This document shows, one piece after another, positions 1 through 11,100 of a stretch of 64,000 nucleotides of DNA (positions are counted from its first letter, which is position 1; each line of letters begins with the position of its first letter). The notes under the pieces were generated by a model. That model was given only the letters and a program-made list of their open reading frames with translations. It was not told where the DNA came from and made no database searches. The translations under genes and the position numbers were made by a program. This DNA comes from Micractinium sp. NFX-FRZ (lineage: Eukaryota; Chlorophyta; Trebouxiophyceae; Chlorellales; Chlorellaceae), in NCBI GenBank assembly GCA_029339195.1, contig JAPTJF010000291.1:1-64000 (forward strand). Direction: 5' to 3'.

Positions 1-270
1 TGGTCGCATGAATCGCAGAGTAGGAGGGGGGTTGGTGTCGTGCCAGGTGGTGATGCCACAGTGCATGCATGGTTTGTGGTGGTGGCGGAGTTTTTCGGCT
101 GCTTTCTGGTATCGGGAGGTATGCTCAGCAAGCCAGTGGTTGCCACAATGCAGACGAGGCAAGCAGAGGCCATGCAATCATGCAGGTATGTGCCTCATTG
201 CAAGAAAGCTTGCTATGCCCTATATCACACCTCCTTCCCATGCCTGCCCCCTGTCTCCTTGTGTGTGCAG

Positions 271-413
271 CCTGGATCGCACGCCAGGTGGCGGCTGGCC
301 AGCCCCCCTGCTCCCCGCTCACCAACCTGCCACTGGAGCACTCGGCGCTGGCACCCAACCGCATGGCACGCGCTGTGATTGCTGCCATGCTCACAGCAGG
401 GCTGCTGGACTGA
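271..413 (+). CDS. U-box E3 ubiquitin ligase, last exon (5' part outside or not resolved)
   Basis: Only the terminal exon is visible. An acceptor (GTGTGTGCAG) ends at 270 and the frame runs to TGA at 411-413. The peptide contains SPLTNLPLEHSALAPN followed by a helix with AVIAAML, which is the second half of a U-box: the P-x-T-x-x-P-L ... L-x-P-N pattern and the closing helix. U-box proteins bind E2 enzymes and transfer ubiquitin. The protein ends a few residues after the U-box, as in CHIP-like or UFD2-like proteins. The preceding 270 bases give no exon I can defend, so the first U-box half and any N-terminal domains probably lie upstream of the window. The family call is fairly firm; the subfamily is unknown. 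Confidence 0.7.
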
Positions 414-1686
414 GCGGGTGGGTGCGCTGGGGGCGGGGCTGAGCAAGGGCAGCACCCCAGCATGCCCATGTGCGCATATCATGAGCATTGGTGCACATAT
501 CATGTGCATTGGTGAGGTGCCGGTGTGCGAGTAGAGCAGCTGCCTCGCACCCAATCTCCTGCAGCGCTGCTACTTTTCTGAATGCGTCGCATCTTCTGCC
601 TGCAACCTTGTCCATTTGGTGCCCCTTGCAATAGAACTCGTACGTGTGTACTGGTGTACAAAATTGGGGGTAAGAATCGCATAAGAAAGGTTTCGGGGGA
701 TACAGGCTGTGAAGGCCGGGGGGCAAAATGGTCAGGCAGAAGCAGAACCGAGCAGAGTGATCGAACGGGAGATGGCAGCATGCAGCAGCAGACGTGTACA
801 CGGTACACGTAACACATGCAGATCTGGCGGGCGCCTCCCCAGGGCGGACTGAGCTGCATGCGCTTGCTGGCAGCGCAGCAGCAGCGCTGGCGGCAGGAGC
901 AGAGGCCGTGGCGGCAGGGGTGCTGGCAGCAGCGGACTTTGGTCAGGGAGCAGCCAGCAGGAGCCACACATGGATAAGGGTTCCTTCCCGCCTGTCCACC
1001 CTCTCAGCAGCAGGAGCGCTGCTGCACGCTGCTGGAGCGCTGAGTACACATGTGAGATGCACTAGGCAGGTGGCCCAGAACTGGCGGCAACAGCTAGGGG
1101 CGGCGCAGATTGAACCATGCCACAGGCGGCGGCGGCGGCGGCGCTGTGGTTGGCTTCCGCTCGCGGCCCCTGGGGGCGGCAAAGAGTCTGTCTGCGCCCT
1201 GCTGGGCAGCTGCAAGTCTGCATACGATGCCCAAGGCAAGCGGGACAGACCTGGCGGCAGCAGCTGCGGCGGCGGCAGGGAGGTTGAGCCAGACACACGA
1301 CTCGTGGTGGCAACCCTCATCTGTCCTGCCAGCCTGCTACAGTTTCTCAGCACGTTACCGGTCTTACTGCAACTGGGTGAGAGCGGTGGAAAGTGTGGGG
1401 CCGCTATTTGCAGCTGGCAGCTGCCTTGCAGGGGCCCCAGACAGGTCTGTGGGGGGTGGTGCAAGTGGGGCCTGCGAACTCGCCAGGCCCGCGAGGTGCA
1501 GATGGGGAGTTGTAGTAGTTGCAACCCATCCACTGCGCACAGCAGTTGGGTGACGCCGGCAGCTTCAGATCTGCTGCAGATACGGGCTCGAGATAAAGGT
1601 GCCTCGTCACCTTCCCCAGTCATATACAAAAGAGGCCGCTGTCCATCCAACCATACAATTATCTGTTTGTCTCCCATCGACGTGCA
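414..1686. other. Intergenic stretch upstream of the LHCSR-like gene
   Basis: This 1.27 kb holds the 3' flank of the U-box gene and the 5' flank of the LHCSR-like gene. Two stretches (about 860-970 and 1110-1330) have alanine-rich, algal-looking codon use on the + strand. They have no start, no convincing splice borders and no recognisable domain, so I do not call a gene. The immediate upstream 60 bases of the LHCSR-like start are more AT-rich than the surroundings, as expected for a core promoter, but no clear TATA box stands out. Confidence 0.5.
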
Positions 1687-4600
1687 ATGCCCCCCGCCAT
1701 GCTGTCAGCCAAGCTCTCCGCCTGCACCGTGGCTGTGGCCGCGCGCCCCTCCCGCCTCCGGGTGGTGAAGACCCAGGCGGTGTTCGACACCGAGCAGGAG
1801 AAGCGCGAGAAGGGCAAGACGCTGTCCGGCGTGACCACCAAGACCCGCAACCTGCCGATGAGCGGCGAGGAGTGTGAGTAAGGCTCTCGTCACTGCCTGC
1901 TGCCGCCTGCCTTGAGGCGGTGCCCTGAGCAGCACCACCCGTCTGGATCTGCTCGCCCAGCAGAATGTGGGGGGCTCGGCCTGTGACAGCACTTGCCCCC
2001 CGACTTGTCACCGCTTTTTGTCACCGCTTTGTGTGGGCGCCGCCTGTGCAGACCCCCCGACTTGTCACCCGACTTGCCCCCTGACTCGCCCGCTAAATTG
2101 CCCCCTGACTTGTCACCGCTCAATCTGCATTGTGTGTGCGCTACCGCTGACCGTTGCAGATGCGCGCTCACTGCCCGGCATCTGCGCACCGTTCCCCAAC
2201 ATGTGAGTGTGGGCATGCCCGGTGCCGGCTACCCCAATCCCAGGGCGTAGTCTTTCCGTTGTGTCTTCCTTTCTGTCAGTGTGGGGGTTGGGGCAGGGAG
2301 GGGGGTGGTATGCTGTGGTGGCAGTACACGCTTGGGCCAGGCGCCGAGCCTGCTGCGCAGGGAACACCCGTTCGATGTGCCTCTGCTCTGTTGCTGCCCG
2401 CCCGTGGCGCTTTTTGTACTCACCCCTTGCACCCTCCTCCACTCCTGTGCTGCGCAGGTTTGACCCCGCCGGCCTCAGCCGCAAGGGCACCCCCGATGTG
2501 AGCCCCAGCTGTCGTGGGCGCCTGTGCACAGCCAGCCGGCATGCACGCCGGCGGCACCCGACAGGCAGCCGCAGTTTTGCCCGGCTGCCTGGCTTGGGTG
2601 GTGTGCCATCCGCTCTTGATGCCGCCCGACCGCCTCCCTGGCTTCCCTCCCATGTGCCCAACAACTGTAACCCCCATTCCCCATGCAGGACATCAAGCGC
2701 TGGCGCGAGTCTGAGCTGACCCACGGCCGTGTCGCCATGCTGGCGTCCCTGGGCTTCATCGTGCAGGAGCAGACCAAGGTGGGGCCAGCTCTTGCCTTCC
2801 ACGCTGGCGCCCTCTTCCCGCTGTTGTTCTGTGGGGACTGCTTGCGGGAGGAGATAGAACCATGGTCGGCGCCTCAACCAGGGCGTGCACCTTGCCTCTC
2901 AGTGCTGGGCCGGCCAGGCGGCGTGGGCAGCAGCAGCGCGTGGCGGCAGTCTGCCCCGCCTGTGCGCCCTGCCGGCTCCACTGATTCCACGACTGGCCCA
3001 CCCACCTCCTTCACCATCCTGCCTTCCCTTAATTGCCAAGCAGGACATGCCCTTCTTCCTGAACGACTGGGGCCGCGTGAACGGTGAGCGCCGCACACCA
3101 TTGCCTGGCAAAAGTCTGCCCCGTGATGCTTGCTTGATGGTGACTTGTGAGCGCCGGGGGTCTTGTCCACAGTGACGCAGACGGGGAAGCCAGTGAGGCA
3201 GCCGCCCGCGCACCCCCGCTCGTGCACTGATCCCTGCCAGGCGCTGCATCTCAGCAGCTGCCCCAGCATTGCCAGCATCGCTCACCTGCCCCAGCATCGA
3301 TCTGCCCCACCCACCCGCGCCGCCCTCACCCTCCCGCTCCACCCGCGCCCCCTCTGCCCTGCAGGCCCCGCCATCATCCACGCCCAGCAGATTGAGACCC
3401 AGAGGCCGCTGTTCTGGGAGGTGCGCTTAGGGGTGCCCCGTTTTGGGAGGGGCTGGCTGCTGGCGGGGCTGCTGGCCTGGCATCCTTCTCAGCAGCTCGA
3501 AAATGTTCTGCATCAGCCTGCCTGCCGGCCACCGCCAAACTGTTGCCTGTGGTCCATCTGTCTCTGCTTCCTCCCAACCGCTGGTCCTCTTTCAAGCAAT
3601 TGCCAACCCCTGCCACTGCTTTGGGCACACCTGGGGCAGCCACGTGGCCACGCTGCCAGTCCCCTGGCTCACGCCCTCTCAGCGCCCAAACTTGCACCCA
3701 CATTTTCTGTGCCACTCATCCTGCCGCAGATCCTGGTGCTGTGCATCGGCCTGGCCGAGTCGTACCGCGTCTCCGTTGGCTGGGCCATCCCCGTGGGCCA
3801 GGACTTCAACCAGCTGCGGGTGAGGGGCCATAAGAATTACATTCTATTATTTACATTTCATTCGTGGGCAGGCAGCAGCGGTCTCATGGGGCAGGGTGGG
3901 GGGAGAGAGGGCAGGCAGCCCCAGCTAGCAAACCTGGTTGGCGGGCTGTTAGTGGGGGCCACGTAAAGCGCAGCTTCCATGCTGTCGGTGGTAGTGTGTG
4001 CCTGCCTGCCCTGCCTGTGTGCACTCCCTCCGGCTCGCCCGGCTGGTTGTCGGCTGCCAACCAACTGCCGCCTGTGCTTTGCCTCCCCTGACCTTTGTTT
4101 GCAGCATGACTACGAGCCTGGCAACCTGGGCTTGAGACACAGACCTCCTTGTTGCCGCCTGTAGTGGGGATTCCCTGACCCCTTTGTTCATCCGATTACC
4201 TTTGTTTGCAGGACGACTACGAGCCCGGCAACCTGGGCTTCGACCCCCTGGGCCTCAAGCCCTCCAACCCTGTGGCCTACAAGGACATGCAGACCCGCGA
4301 GCTGAACAACGGCCGCCTGGCCATGGTCTCCATCATCGCCTTCTGGCTCCAGGAGCTGCGCGACCCCAACCACACCAGTGAGTGAAGTGGAGGGGTGCCG
4401 CCCTGCCATGTGATGAGAGACCCCAGCCACAACAGTGAATGAACGCCAGCCGCCGGCGATGCTGGTGGCTGTGGGGCTGGGGGGTATCAGAGGCAGTTCA
4501 GGGGTGAGCAGTGATGACCAGGGGTGGTCTGGGAGGGGGATGTCTAGAGGCCACTGCATCCCCAGTGGGTTTTGGGGCCAGGGCTTGGGCAATCATCTTG

Positions 4601-4890
4601 CGCGCCAGCTGCGGGAATCCTCCTGAGGGTGTGATGCCGGGTTGATCTGCCACGCTGTCGTGTACTGCCTGCGTGTGCTCACTGAAAAACGAAAGTGTCA
4701 CGCACAGCCTGTGAGCTGCCACATGTGTCACCGCTCCCGACCCTCCCACTTACCCACCCACCATGCTGTTGCACCCCTCCCGCCTGCCACCCTGCCTGCA
4801 GTCATCGAGCAGTTCAAGCTGACCCTGAGTGGCGAGGAGGTTGCCAGCACGGTCTCTGACGCCGTGGAGGCAGTGAAGAACATCCCCTGA
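1687..4890 (+). CDS. LHCSR-like: LHCSR/LI818-like stress-related light-harvesting chlorophyll a/b protein
   Basis: Exons: 1687-1873, 2160-2202, 2458-2497, 2689-2778, 3044-3083, 3365-3420, 3730-3819, 4212-4377, 4802-4890 (801 nt, 266 aa). The ATG at 1687 opens a basic, Ala/Ser-rich plastid transit peptide; an in-frame ATG at 1699 is an alternative. The mature part shows [17 protein letters not shown], helix B with [15 protein letters not shown], helix C with [17 protein letters not shown], the [15 protein letters not shown] segment and helix A with ELNNGRLAM. These are the three chlorophyll-binding helices with their Glu/Arg pairs. The spacing and the FW-ESYRV helix match LHCSR/LHCX rather than Lhca or Lhcb. 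LHCSR proteins sit in thylakoids and dissipate excess excitation (qE). The C-terminal tail after helix A is short, with few acidic residues. Introns 7 and 8 contain echoes of exon 8. A TGTAA lies at 5173-5177. Confidence 0.9.
1985..2125. repeat. Short tandem repeat in intron 1 of the LHCSR-like gene
   Basis: The motif CCCCCGACTTGTCACC and shortened versions (GACTTGCCCCCTGACTCG) recur about six times with irregular spacing. It lies entirely between exon 1 and exon 2, and no coding role is apparent. Confidence 0.7.
4090..4133 (+). repeat. Echo of the exon 8 acceptor edge (LHCSR-like gene)
   Basis: These 44 bases match the genuine intron 7/exon 8 border at 4198-4241 at 40 of 44 positions, including the pyrimidine tract, the CAG and codons for DYEPGNLG. 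If this acceptor were used, the frame would reach TAG at 4161-4163, which gives a truncated protein. Confidence 0.85.
4418..4443 (+). repeat. Echo of the exon 8 donor edge (LHCSR-like gene)
   Basis: These 26 bases match the genuine exon 8/intron 8 border at 4361-4386 at 22 positions. The donor GTGAGTGAA appears here as GTGAATGAA. Exon 8 is thus flanked on both sides by partial copies of its own ends. Confidence 0.75.
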
Positions 4891-5603
4891 AAACGGCGAA
4901 GCCTAAGAAAGGGTTGGACATGGCGCCGCAGCAACGGCAAGCAGTTACAGCAGCCAGTGTGCACGGCTGTACCGTGCCATGCCGCATGCCATTTTTGAGC
5001 TGCTGCCCGTTTTGCTGGGCGTTATGAGATGTTGTGGGAGGGCTGCTCTCACCCCACCCCTCCCCAAGCCCTCACATCTGCCCCTGTCCCCGCCCGCCTC
5101 GGTTGACAGTATTCATCAATGCGAGTCTAAATCTGAGAAACATCCCTCTGTGTATTGCCTGCACCCTTGATATGTAACATCAAGTTGCACTACAACAACA
5201 AAAGCATGCTGCTGCTGGGTTTTGTCGGCTACCCAGCAGGCAGGCGAAACACATCCCTGGCAACACCGTCCAGCCCAGCCCAGGGCCACCCTCGTGTGTG
5301 CTCGGCAACACGGCCCAGCCCACTGCGTGCCTCCCTCTGGTGCTTCTCTCCGGACTGGAGTTGGGTTGATGTGTGTGGATGACTGCGTGTGTGTTGGTGC
5401 CTTCAAAATTGGTGACAGCAAAGAGACCAGGCAGAGGCAAAACAGGGCAGAACGACCCCTGCTTGGCAGGCAGGCGCAGGCAGGCGCGACACGCGCAGCG
5501 CACCGCCCAGGCAACACAACAGGCCAAGGGGCCCTGCGCCAAAACAGCAGAGTGCCTCTGCTTTGGTGAGCAGAGTGCCTCTGCTTTGGTCGGGTCACAA
5601 AGG
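4891..5603. other. Convergent intergenic region, LHCSR-like and PsbP-domain genes
   Basis: This stretch holds the 3' untranslated regions of two converging genes. TGTAA at 5173-5177 is the likely poly(A) signal of the LHCSR-like transcript. On the minus strand the only matching signal seen is at 4945-4949, unusually far from the PsbP-domain stop. No gene is visible. Confidence 0.6.
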
Positions 5604-7944
5604 TCACGACAGGCGGAAGGAGTCCACGACTTGCTGGAAGGTTGCTTCTTTGTCGGCATTGAATTGGTCGCTGCGAGCGCTGCAGCCCAGCACGTAGGCA
5701 GTGCCACGCCGTGACGCCACCACAGCCATGTTTTTGCGCCGCACCTGCAGAAGCAAAAGAGAAAAGAGCAGAAGGCAGGGAGATCACGTCACAAGTGGGA
5801 CAGCTGGTGGGGGTGTGGGGGGACATGTGGGGCACACGCGTTCCAAGTGGGCAGGCCCGCTGCTGCCACCACGCTGCGGCAGCCGCCACCGCACGAGAAG
5901 CGTGTGCAGGTGAGTGGCGAGCAGCCTACCGATGCGCTGCCGGCCAGGCAGAGCGGCTACATGCAGCCCCGCTGAACCGCCCTGCTTGCTCAGCGTGTTG
6001 CATCGGTCGGCAGGCAGCCCTGCCGGTCCCCCCCTCCCTCTCTATGCCTGCCCTGCCAGGCCGCCTGCCCACCTGGTAGCCGCTGCGGGTGACTGTCTCC
6101 GAGGGGAAAGCAAGGTACGTGTACACCTGCACAGTCAGAGGCAGGGAGCGCACAACAGAACCGCGTGGAGGGCACAGAAGCATGTGGGGCGGGCATGGAA
6201 GCACGAGGGGAGGGTGGGTGCAGACGCACGTGGGGAGGGCACAGGACAGCAACAGGCTTCTGAGAATGGGAGCAAATCGGGGCCGGTTGGGAAGGAGGGC
6301 ATTGTAGCTGATGGATGCAGCAATGCAGAATGGGATGAACAAAGGGCGTGGACGTGCTGGGCAGGCAGGGGAGGGGGGCGCTATGGAGGACAGGTGCAAA
6401 GCGCAGGAAGGGGTGGGTGTCAACCACAACGCACACAGCATCCAACGCAACATGCCCTTCACCTCCTGCTGCTCCGTCGCTCTCGCTGCGTGGCAGCATC
6501 ACAACCACACCAACAACAACATATTCACGCACACAAACCACACACAGCTCAGCCCACCTTGCCCTCGATCTCCCGCTGCTCCATCCGTATGCGTGAGGCG
6601 GGGGGCAGCTCCAGCCGAGAGTCGCCCCCAATCTCTGCCGCAGGGTTGATGAGCTTGAGCACCGCCGCCTCCGCCAGGCTGACGCCAGCTGGCGGCTCCG
6701 GGAACTCCTCGATGCTCAGCTTGTCGGCTGCAGGCAGCAAGGGTGGGGGGTGGGGTGGGGGTGGGGAGGTTTGTGGGCTGCAGGCAGCAAAGGGGGTGGG
6801 GAGGTTGGAGGATCATGCTGGGGCCAGAAAGAGAGTAACTTGAGGCTCTCTTTCAGCTTCCTGGCTTGGCTGTAGGGAGCGGGGGTGGATGTCGTGGGAT
6901 ACAGCGCAGCGGAGGGGGTTGGCGCTGGTTGCGGTTCATAGGCGAGAGTAACGGAAGGCGGGAGGCCAGGCTCTAATCCCTCCCGACCCTCAGCCCCACC
7001 CATGTTGAGCCACTGCCACAGGCGCCGCTCTGCACCAAATACGGGCCCACCCCGCCCCGCCCCGCCCCTCACTTCCCCCCGCCTCCGCCCCACCTGTGTT
7101 GAAGTCACTAATGATGATGCCGGGCCGCAGGCTGTTCTTGCGGCTCACCCAGGCCTTGGGATACCTGCACCCAAGAGGCAAGGTCACACACAGAGAGAAA
7201 CACACATCAGCGCAGCGTGCGTAGCAGGGCACAGGCTACGACGAGGAAAAGGGAGGCGTGCACAGCAGGGCACAGGCTGCGACGAGAAAAAGGGAGCGGC
7301 GGTCACTCGTGCCTCACATCCGTGCATGGCAGCTACTTACTGGAACACATATGGATCCAGCCCATTGTCAAACAGCTTGTACCCTTTGGCGGCCCTCATT
7401 TGCGGCAGGCCGTACGCCTGCAGGGCGCGGTGTGGGGGCGGGGGGAGCGGTGGCAGCGTGGGAGGCAGGGTGAGCAGAGGTGGGCAGGACCTTCAGCTTG
7501 TTTCTCTTGGCACGTGCTTGAGCGTAATGATGTTCACTTCAAAGCACGCCGGGTGGGGCCAGGCTGAGGTGGTAAGAGCGGCAAGCCAGGCAAGATTGTA
7601 AGGGCAGCAGGCCCGTCCACCACCAGCATCAGCGCCCTGCCCACCCCTAGAATGGAGTTGACGATCGTTCTTCCATCTGTGCCTTCGCTGTTGTCTGGCG
7701 CCAGAAGCTCGCCCAGCACCGCCCAGCTGGCAAAGCTGTACAGTAGCACCCCGCGCCGGGCCGGCGCTGGCGGCGCTGGCGGCGGCGGCGGAGGGTCGTT
7801 GCCATTGCTGCCACTGCCGTCATCCGCTGTTGCTGCGCTTCGCATCGACTGCCGTCGTTGTTGCCGCCGCCTGGAGGCGCTGGCTCGGCCCACAAACGGC
7901 GCGGGAAGCCGGGCGGTGACCGCCGGAAGCAGCGACGCAGCCAT
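5604..7944 (-). CDS. PsbP-domain (PPD family) protein, thylakoid lumen
   Basis: Exons on the minus strand: 7645-7944, 7341-7417, 7094-7164, 6558-6727, 6073-6126, 5604-5744 (813 nt, 270 aa). The start is the ATG at 7944; the frame stays open upstream but without another ATG. Residues 1-60 are a basic, Ala/Pro-rich transit peptide. RRGVLLYSFASWAVLGEL at about 63-80 is a twin-arginine lumen signal, so import by the Tat pathway is expected. The mature part reads YGLPQMRAAKGYKLFDNG, then YPKAWV, an FPEPPAG loop, YTYLAFPSETV and the closing VVDSFRL, the fold and end of PsbP-like proteins. The lumenal family includes oxygen-evolving-complex subunits and assembly or NDH-associated factors. Which PPD subgroup this is cannot be decided by eye. 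It is divergent from MSH6, with 183 bp between start codons. Confidence 0.85.
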
Positions 7945-8127
7945 TGCGTGTTCCAAGGCTGTTTAACCAGTTGCAGTGCTTCGATCACTAAAACAGCGGG
8001 TGATGGCGTTGTGGGAGGTCCTCATGCCGCTGTCGTGGCGCGGTCGCGTTCTTCTCTTGAATGCGCCTCTTGTTCATTGAAATTTGCGATATTTAAAGCC
8101 AGGATCTTCGAAGGATTGCTTGTAACG
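7945..8127. promoter_or_regulatory. Bidirectional promoter, PsbP-domain gene / MSH6
   Basis: Only 183 bp separate the ATG of the minus-strand PsbP-domain gene from the ATG of MSH6. Both 5' UTRs and core promoters must lie here or overlap the coding regions. The stretch is more AT-rich than its surroundings, with GATATTTAAAG around 8088-8098. This is inferred from gene positions, not from a recognised element. Confidence 0.6.
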
Positions 8128-11100
8128 ATGCAGGTGAGCGCTGCGGAGCTGCAGCGCCCAGGTTGAAAACGAGCCTCAGGAGGCTGCAGGCAGTCCACTG
8201 CAGGGCGCCTGCCACACCGACCCTCCGTCCTCCTCTGCTGCAGGGATCGGGCTGGGGACAGCCGTCTGGCCCCTGGAGCCAGCCGCCACCGGCGGGCGCT
8301 CAGCACCCGCAGCCGCCGCTTGCGGCGTCGCAGCCTGCCTCCAACTCTGTCCCCGCTGCATCCGGCGTCAGCACCCAACAGCTCACGGCGGAGCAGCGTG
8401 CCCGTGCAGAGGCCAACCGTCTGGCTGCGTTGCGCCGGCAGAGCGAGCGCAGCCAGTCCCGAGCATCGGGGCACGCCTCGGGCGCGCACGCAGCACCCAA
8501 CAGCTGCGGCAGTCTTGGACTCGAGCCAGCGGCAGCTGCTGCTGCGGTTGCTGACTCAGCTGTCAGCCGTCCCGCCTCTGCACTGCGGGGCATGTTCTTG
8601 GCCTCAGCGAGCAGACCGCCCGGCAGCACCCAGCAGCAGCAGCAGCAGCAGCAGGCGTGGCCGCTGCAGCAGCCGTGCGCTCCGCAGCAGCAGCAACGCT
8701 TCCTGCCCACCCCATCCCCGCCAGTGCAGCAGGGTCAGCAGACGTGGCAGCAGGCACAGGCATCTGACAGCGGCTGGCCACAACCAACCCATCCTGTCCG
8801 CAGCCGGATGCCACAGCAGGCACAGCAGCAGCAGCAGCAGCTGCTGCAGGCGTGTGCAACTCCAGGCCCTGGGCGCCTCGGTGGCTGGGCGCACCAGGCA
8901 GCTCATCATCACACACCCCAGCAGCACCCACAACTGCCGCCTGCACAGTCGGAGTACTCGCAACCACCACCGCAGCTGCACCAGGCCCCAAAGAGAAGCC
9001 TGGCCTCTGTTCTATCCGCCGGCAAGCCTCCCTGGCCGCAGGGGTTCACTTTCCAGCCGCCGCCAGGCTTGACCCCTGCCACAGAGCTGCCCGCCGCGCA
9101 GCACTCAAAATGGGCGCAGCACCCACAGCAGCAGCAGCAGGCACAGCAGCAGCCCTGTCTCGACATGGGTGCTGCCACAGCCAGCTGCAGCACCCAGCTG
9201 CAAGGTCAGCCGCCTGCCTGGCAGCGAGGCGCTCAAGCAGCAGAGAGCGATGGCAGCGGCATGCAGTGGCGCCAGCCAGCAGGCGGCGCCGGCGTGCCGC
9301 ATAGCAGCAGCATTCGGGCGGGGCAGTGGCCCTCTGGTCCTCAGGCGCCTGTTGCTGGCGCGGCATCTGCTGCACCGGGCAGGCATGCCGTGCCGGGCGG
9401 CCGGGGTGGAGGCAGCAGCAGGGGCAGCAAAGGCGGCACAAGCAACTTTAGCACAACCTACGGTCCGCCCCAACCTCAGAAGCCGACCACGCAAGTCACG
9501 CTGCAAGATGCGCTCCGGCGGCACGCCAAGGCAGCTGCCGAAAAGCAGGAGCAGCAGGCGGCGCAGGCGGCCGCAGCGGCAGACATTGCTGTGCCACCGG
9601 CCGTGCCATTCTTGGCCACCACAGTGACAGCACCTGGGCACTCACAGGCAGCACCTTTGGGCTACTCCCAGCAGCCTGTGCAGCAGCAGCAGCAGCCACC
9701 AAACGGCCGCCACTGGCTGCCGCCGCTGCCTCGCACTGCCTCGCACATCACAGCAGGTGCCTGTGCCGCCCAGCTGCCAGCTGCTGCCAGCACCCCGCCG
9801 GGCGGCAGCAGCAGCAGTGGCCGCAGCCAGGTGCAGCAGGGATGGCAGCTGTCAGCACCTGCCAGTGCCAGCCCCTGGCCGTCCTCTTTTGAATCGCGGG
9901 ACCAGCCACGGTCGCTGCCATCTTTTGGGGCCCAGGCAGCGCCAGCACCACCCTCCACCGCCCCGCGGCCTGTCCCAGCCGCAAGCAGGCCACCGCTGCC
10001 GCCTGCCAGAGTGGCAGCAGCTGCTGGGCCATCCCAGCTGTTGGGCCATTTCAGCGTCCCAGCAGCTGCTACTGCCTGGCGGGTGGCGGCTCCAGCTGGC
10101 GGCAGCGGTAGCGACCCTGCCAACAGGGAGGCCCGCCACCTGCGCCTGCAGCGCCTGCTGTGCGATGACTCCAACCCGTTTGAGCCCGTCAGCACTGGAA
10201 AGTGAGTCGGCCAAATGGAAGGCTGCTGCCACCCTACCGTGAACACCACACCTACCAACCACACCATGCGCTGTTACAAACCACCATACCCCATGCCATG
10301 CCTGCAGGCGGTGGGCCTGGCTGGCCAACCCGCGAGACCAGCAGGGGCGGCCGCCCTCTGATCCAGACTACGACCCCACCACCCTCTACATCCCGCCCTC
10401 CGCCTGGGGCACCGACCTTAACGGGGCCCATGCCCAGTGAGGCTCCGACAGAGCCAGGAGTTGGGGGTGCTGTGCTCTGCACTTGCTTGGCCTGCCCTCT
10501 CCTGACCAGACGAGACAAGACGCCCAGTTTTGCATCGTGCCCTCCCTCCCAGCAGCCGTTTTGACGCCCCGTTCCGTCCCACCTCTCGTGCAGGTTCTGG
10601 CGCATCAAGGCGGATGGGCTGGCGCACTGCGTGATGTTCTTTCAGGAGGGTGAGTGGTCTGGGTCTGTGGTGGGACCATGTGTTGCCCGGTTCTGGGGCA
10701 AGGATGTGAGCAGAGCACGAGCAGGTTGGCGCACTGCCTGCCGTTCTGCTTGGAGGGTGAGTGGCAGTTGAGGGGCAGGGATGGGTAGCGAGGGACGATG
10801 TTGGGGTGAAGCTGGCCTGGCTTGAGGGGGTGTGAGCCGGTGTGTGAGCTGGAGGACAGCTGCGCTGCAGTTTATTGTATGGCGGAGCGGCATTGCAAGA
10901 GTGGCCCCCCTGCCAGTGTGCCTCACATGATGCCTGGATTGCTGACAGCGGGGCTGTGCTGTGCCCCTCTGCCTTCCAGGCAACTTCATGCACCTGAAGG
11001 ACACGGACGCCGACGTAGGTGAGAGCCCAGCTTGGTGTTTCCTGCACCAAGGCCAATTGCCAGCGACACCTGCATGCTGCAAGGCTGCACTTGTCCCTGA

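Noticed and set aside
794..1768. Long open frame (324 codons) upstream of and overlapping the LHCSR-like start
   Set aside because: It has no ATG at its start and no recognised domain, changes character along its length and overlaps the LHCSR-like start in another frame. GC-rich DNA gives many such frames.
8163..8243. Upstream extension of the MSH6 exon 2 frame as the start
   Set aside because: The frame opens with TTG, not ATG. The mini-exon ATG-CAG at 8128-8133 with a GTGAGC donor and the acceptor at 8243 gives a proper start.
8022..10328. Several long minus-strand frames opposite MSH6 exon 2
   Set aside because: They are Leu/Cys/Ala-rich mirror images of the Gln codons on the plus strand. 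The plus frame connects by perfect splice phase to the MSH6 core.
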